Assembly: GCA_050260355.1 (NCBI GenBank)
Contig: JBLNBZ010000019.1
Coordinates: 1-22,181, forward strand
Length of the DNA stretch: 22,181 nt
DNA from: CADEFX01 sp050260355
Lineage (GTDB): Bacteria > Pseudomonadota > Alphaproteobacteria > Rhizobiales > Hyphomicrobiaceae
Direction of reading: 5' to 3'
The notes beneath the pieces are model-generated. The model ran no database searches. It was not told where the DNA came from and was given only the letters and a program-made list of their open reading frames with translations. This document shows positions 20,830-22,181 of this stretch, in pieces. Numbering within the stretch: the stretch's first letter is position 1; each line of letters opens with the position of its first letter. A program made the translations under genes and the position numbers.

Positions 20830-22101
20830 TCAGCCCTCGGGGCAGAGCTCGAATGCCTTGTCGAGCGCGTTCGACTGGCTTTGGAATTCACCCGCGATCG
20901 TCCCGCCTTTGGCGTAAGCCGCGATATAGGCTTCGGCCTCGCGCTTCTCAGCACCCTCGTTCACATCGAGGACCGTGTAGTTCACGGCGTTGCCGGCCTG
21001 CGCGCGGATCAATACTGCCTTTTGTCCGCCGTAGCTCGCCGTCCAGACACGGCACTTGGCGGAAGGCGGAGGGGCGGCGGGCGCCTGCTTGCTCAGTCCG
21101 CTCGCAATCGACGCGGTCTGCATCGTGGCCGGTTTGCCGCCCTTGTCGAGCTTGTCGTCCTGCTCCGGCGCTTTCGGATTGAGAAGCGCGTATGCGCCTG
21201 AAGACTTGGTATCCTTGGCATCGGCCTTGTCCTCGGCCTTCGGCGCGTCGGGCTTGGCCGCATCGCCAACCTTGGGCAGCAGAGACATGCCGCCGAGCGC
21301 CGATCGGCGATCGTTGCCCTCTGCCTTGCCCTCCTCGATGGCCTGGCGCGCAAGCTCGAGGCCGGACACGGCAGGCTTGGCCTTAGTCTCCGCGATCAGC
21401 TCAGTCTTGTGCTTGGACTTGTCGGCGATGCTCGGACGGGCTTCCGCGAGGAGCTCGGGATCAGGATCCGGCTTGTTGCAGAAATTCTCGTAGAAGCGGT
21501 TGGCGTGGGCCTCAATGGCCTCCACGTATTCGTCGCTCGACGCCCAACGCCGCGCGAGTTGCGTGAACGTCATCGGTCCCTTGATCGTCTTGCGCCACGC
21601 GTCGAGAACGCCCCATTCGATGACCTTTCGGGTGCGTTCGGCGACCGGGTTCTCGATCGGCTCGCCCGTGTACATCAGCACGTGCTGCAGATGTGCGAGC
21701 ACGCCGGTCGACACATCCTTGAAGGATTCACCGTGCTGGCCTTTGCCGGTCGCGCCGAGCCCGGCGAAGTTGTTCTGGGTAGGCTTCACCAAGCCTTGGC
21801 GGTTGTTGTCGCGCTTGAAGGTCAGGTATCCGGTTTCGATCACCATCTGGAAGAAGGCGTAGTCCCAGCGCACGCCGAGCTCGTCGCCGTGCCGCATATA
21901 CTCGACCGCAATCTTCTCGAAACGCGGGTCCAGGCTCTCGTTGCGGGACTTGAGGAACGCCATCAGACGACCGGGCGTGACGCACTCTGGCACCGCATTT
22001 CGCTCGGAGCTGCGCACTGGAGGTAGATCGGCAGCGGTCGCCGGCGCCGGCGCGAGGAGAGAAGCGGCAACCACAGTCAGCAACGCGATACGAGTCCCCA
22101 T
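20830..22101 (-). CDS. Secreted glucosaminidase-domain protein (paralog of the downstream gene)
   Basis: 423 residues with the same architecture as its downstream neighbour: signal peptide MGTRIALLTVVAASLLAPAPATAA (cut near residue 24), glucosaminidase domain (CVTPGRLMAFLKSRN, FFQMVIETGYLTFKRD with catalytic Glu E89, QNNFAGLGATGKG), a lysine/aspartate/alanine-rich linker (about 215-345), and a C-terminal domain CRVWTASYGGQKAVLIRA...FELC with C350 and C420, 70 residues apart exactly as in the paralog. The linker differs completely and lacks the 35-residue repeat. It probably acts on peptidoglycan in the periplasm. The start was put at ATG 22101 for the signal peptide; ATG 22155 adds 18 residues. 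The stop codon is about 80 bases before the paralog's start. Confidence 0.87.
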   Translation of the reverse strand: MGTRIALLTVVAASLLAPAPATAADLPPVRSSERNAVPECVTPGRLMAFLKSRNESLDPRFEKIAVEYMRHGDELGVRWDYAFFQMVIETGYLTFKRDNNRQGLVKPTQNNFAGLGATGKGQHGESFKDVSTGVLAHLQHVLMYTGEPIENPVAERTRKVIEWGVLDAWRKTIKGPMTFTQLARRWASSDEYVEAIEAHANRFYENFCNKPDPDPELLAEARPSIADKSKHKTELIAETKAKPAVSGLELARQAIEEGKAEGNDRRSALGGMSLLPKVGDAAKPDAPKAEDKADAKDTKSSGAYALLNPKAPEQDDKLDKGGKPATMQTASIASGLSKQAPAAPPPSAKCRVWTASYGGQKAVLIRAQAGNAVNYTVLDVNEGAEKREAEAYIAAYAKGGTIAGEFQSQSNALDKAFELCPEG

Positions 22102-22108
22102 GATACCC

Positions 22109-22124
22109 AACCTGTCCGCAGGTT
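22109..22124 (-). promoter_or_regulatory. Palindrome at the ribosome-binding region of the upstream glucosaminidase gene
   Basis: AACCTG-TCCG-CAGGTT is a perfect 6-bp inverted repeat ending 7 bases before the chosen ATG. On the minus strand its second arm runs into GGG, the only candidate ribosome site. If the longer start (22155) is used, it falls within the gene instead. Confidence 0.3.
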
Positions 22125-22181
22125 TTGCGCTGAACGCGCGCGCCCGTTCCATCATCGGTTATGAAGCAGTTAGCGTTAACG

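Overview
The window comes from a GC-rich alphaproteobacterium, most likely in the Hyphomicrobiales (Rhizobiales). The signs are a gatCAB transamidosome operon of alphaproteobacterial type, a DUF3750 protein, a short one-repeat Sel1 protein, PRC-barrel and glucosaminidase-domain secreted proteins, and a CTCTCCCT/AGGGAGAG extragenic repeat of the kind common in that group. All names come from reading the sequence; no database was searched. No tRNA, rRNA, CRISPR array, insertion sequence or phage gene was seen.

Layout. (1) 3-1967: 3' part of a membrane-fused spermidine-synthase-like protein, cut by the left edge. It converges on a YbaK-type tRNA-editing-like protein at 1964-2440 with overlapping stop codons. 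(2) 2547-6982: a tight plus-strand operon, gatC, GNAT acetyltransferase, gatA, chorismate-mutase-like protein, small membrane protein, gatB. The first five genes are overlapping, abutting or 12 bases apart; a repeat element lies just before gatB. GatCAB converts misacylated Glu-tRNA(Gln)/Asp-tRNA(Asn) to the amidated form, and the divergent YbaK-like gene may also act on aminoacyl-tRNA. (3) 7030-8506: a Uma2-family nuclease-like gene and a DUF3750 membrane-anchored protein. (4) 8559-11996, minus strand: a lipoprotein, two tandem DedA membrane proteins, a cytochrome P450, then a 57-residue acid-free basic protein followed by a clear intrinsic terminator. (5) 12174-14073: a Zn-free quinone oxidoreductase and a YfcG-like glutathione transferase. 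(6) 14101-15642: a small probable lipoprotein, a 464-base gene-free stretch, a Sel1 protein and an eight-cysteine secreted protein. (7) 15679-18205: a second glutathione transferase, divergent from a protein with strong arginine-methyltransferase (PRMT) hallmarks, then a periplasmic PRC-barrel protein with a clean terminator. (8) 18399-19460: a protein made of two MaoC hot-dog domains. (9) 19571-22101, minus strand: two paralogous secreted glucosaminidases that share a C-terminal domain; one carries a 105-bp tandem repeat.

Most genes look like ordinary chromosomal content. The items most worth a second look are the bacterial PRMT-like protein at 16453-17391, the paired glucosaminidases with their shared unnamed C-terminal domain, the small basic protein with its structured leader, the double MaoC protein, and the chorismate-mutase-like gene inside the gat operon.
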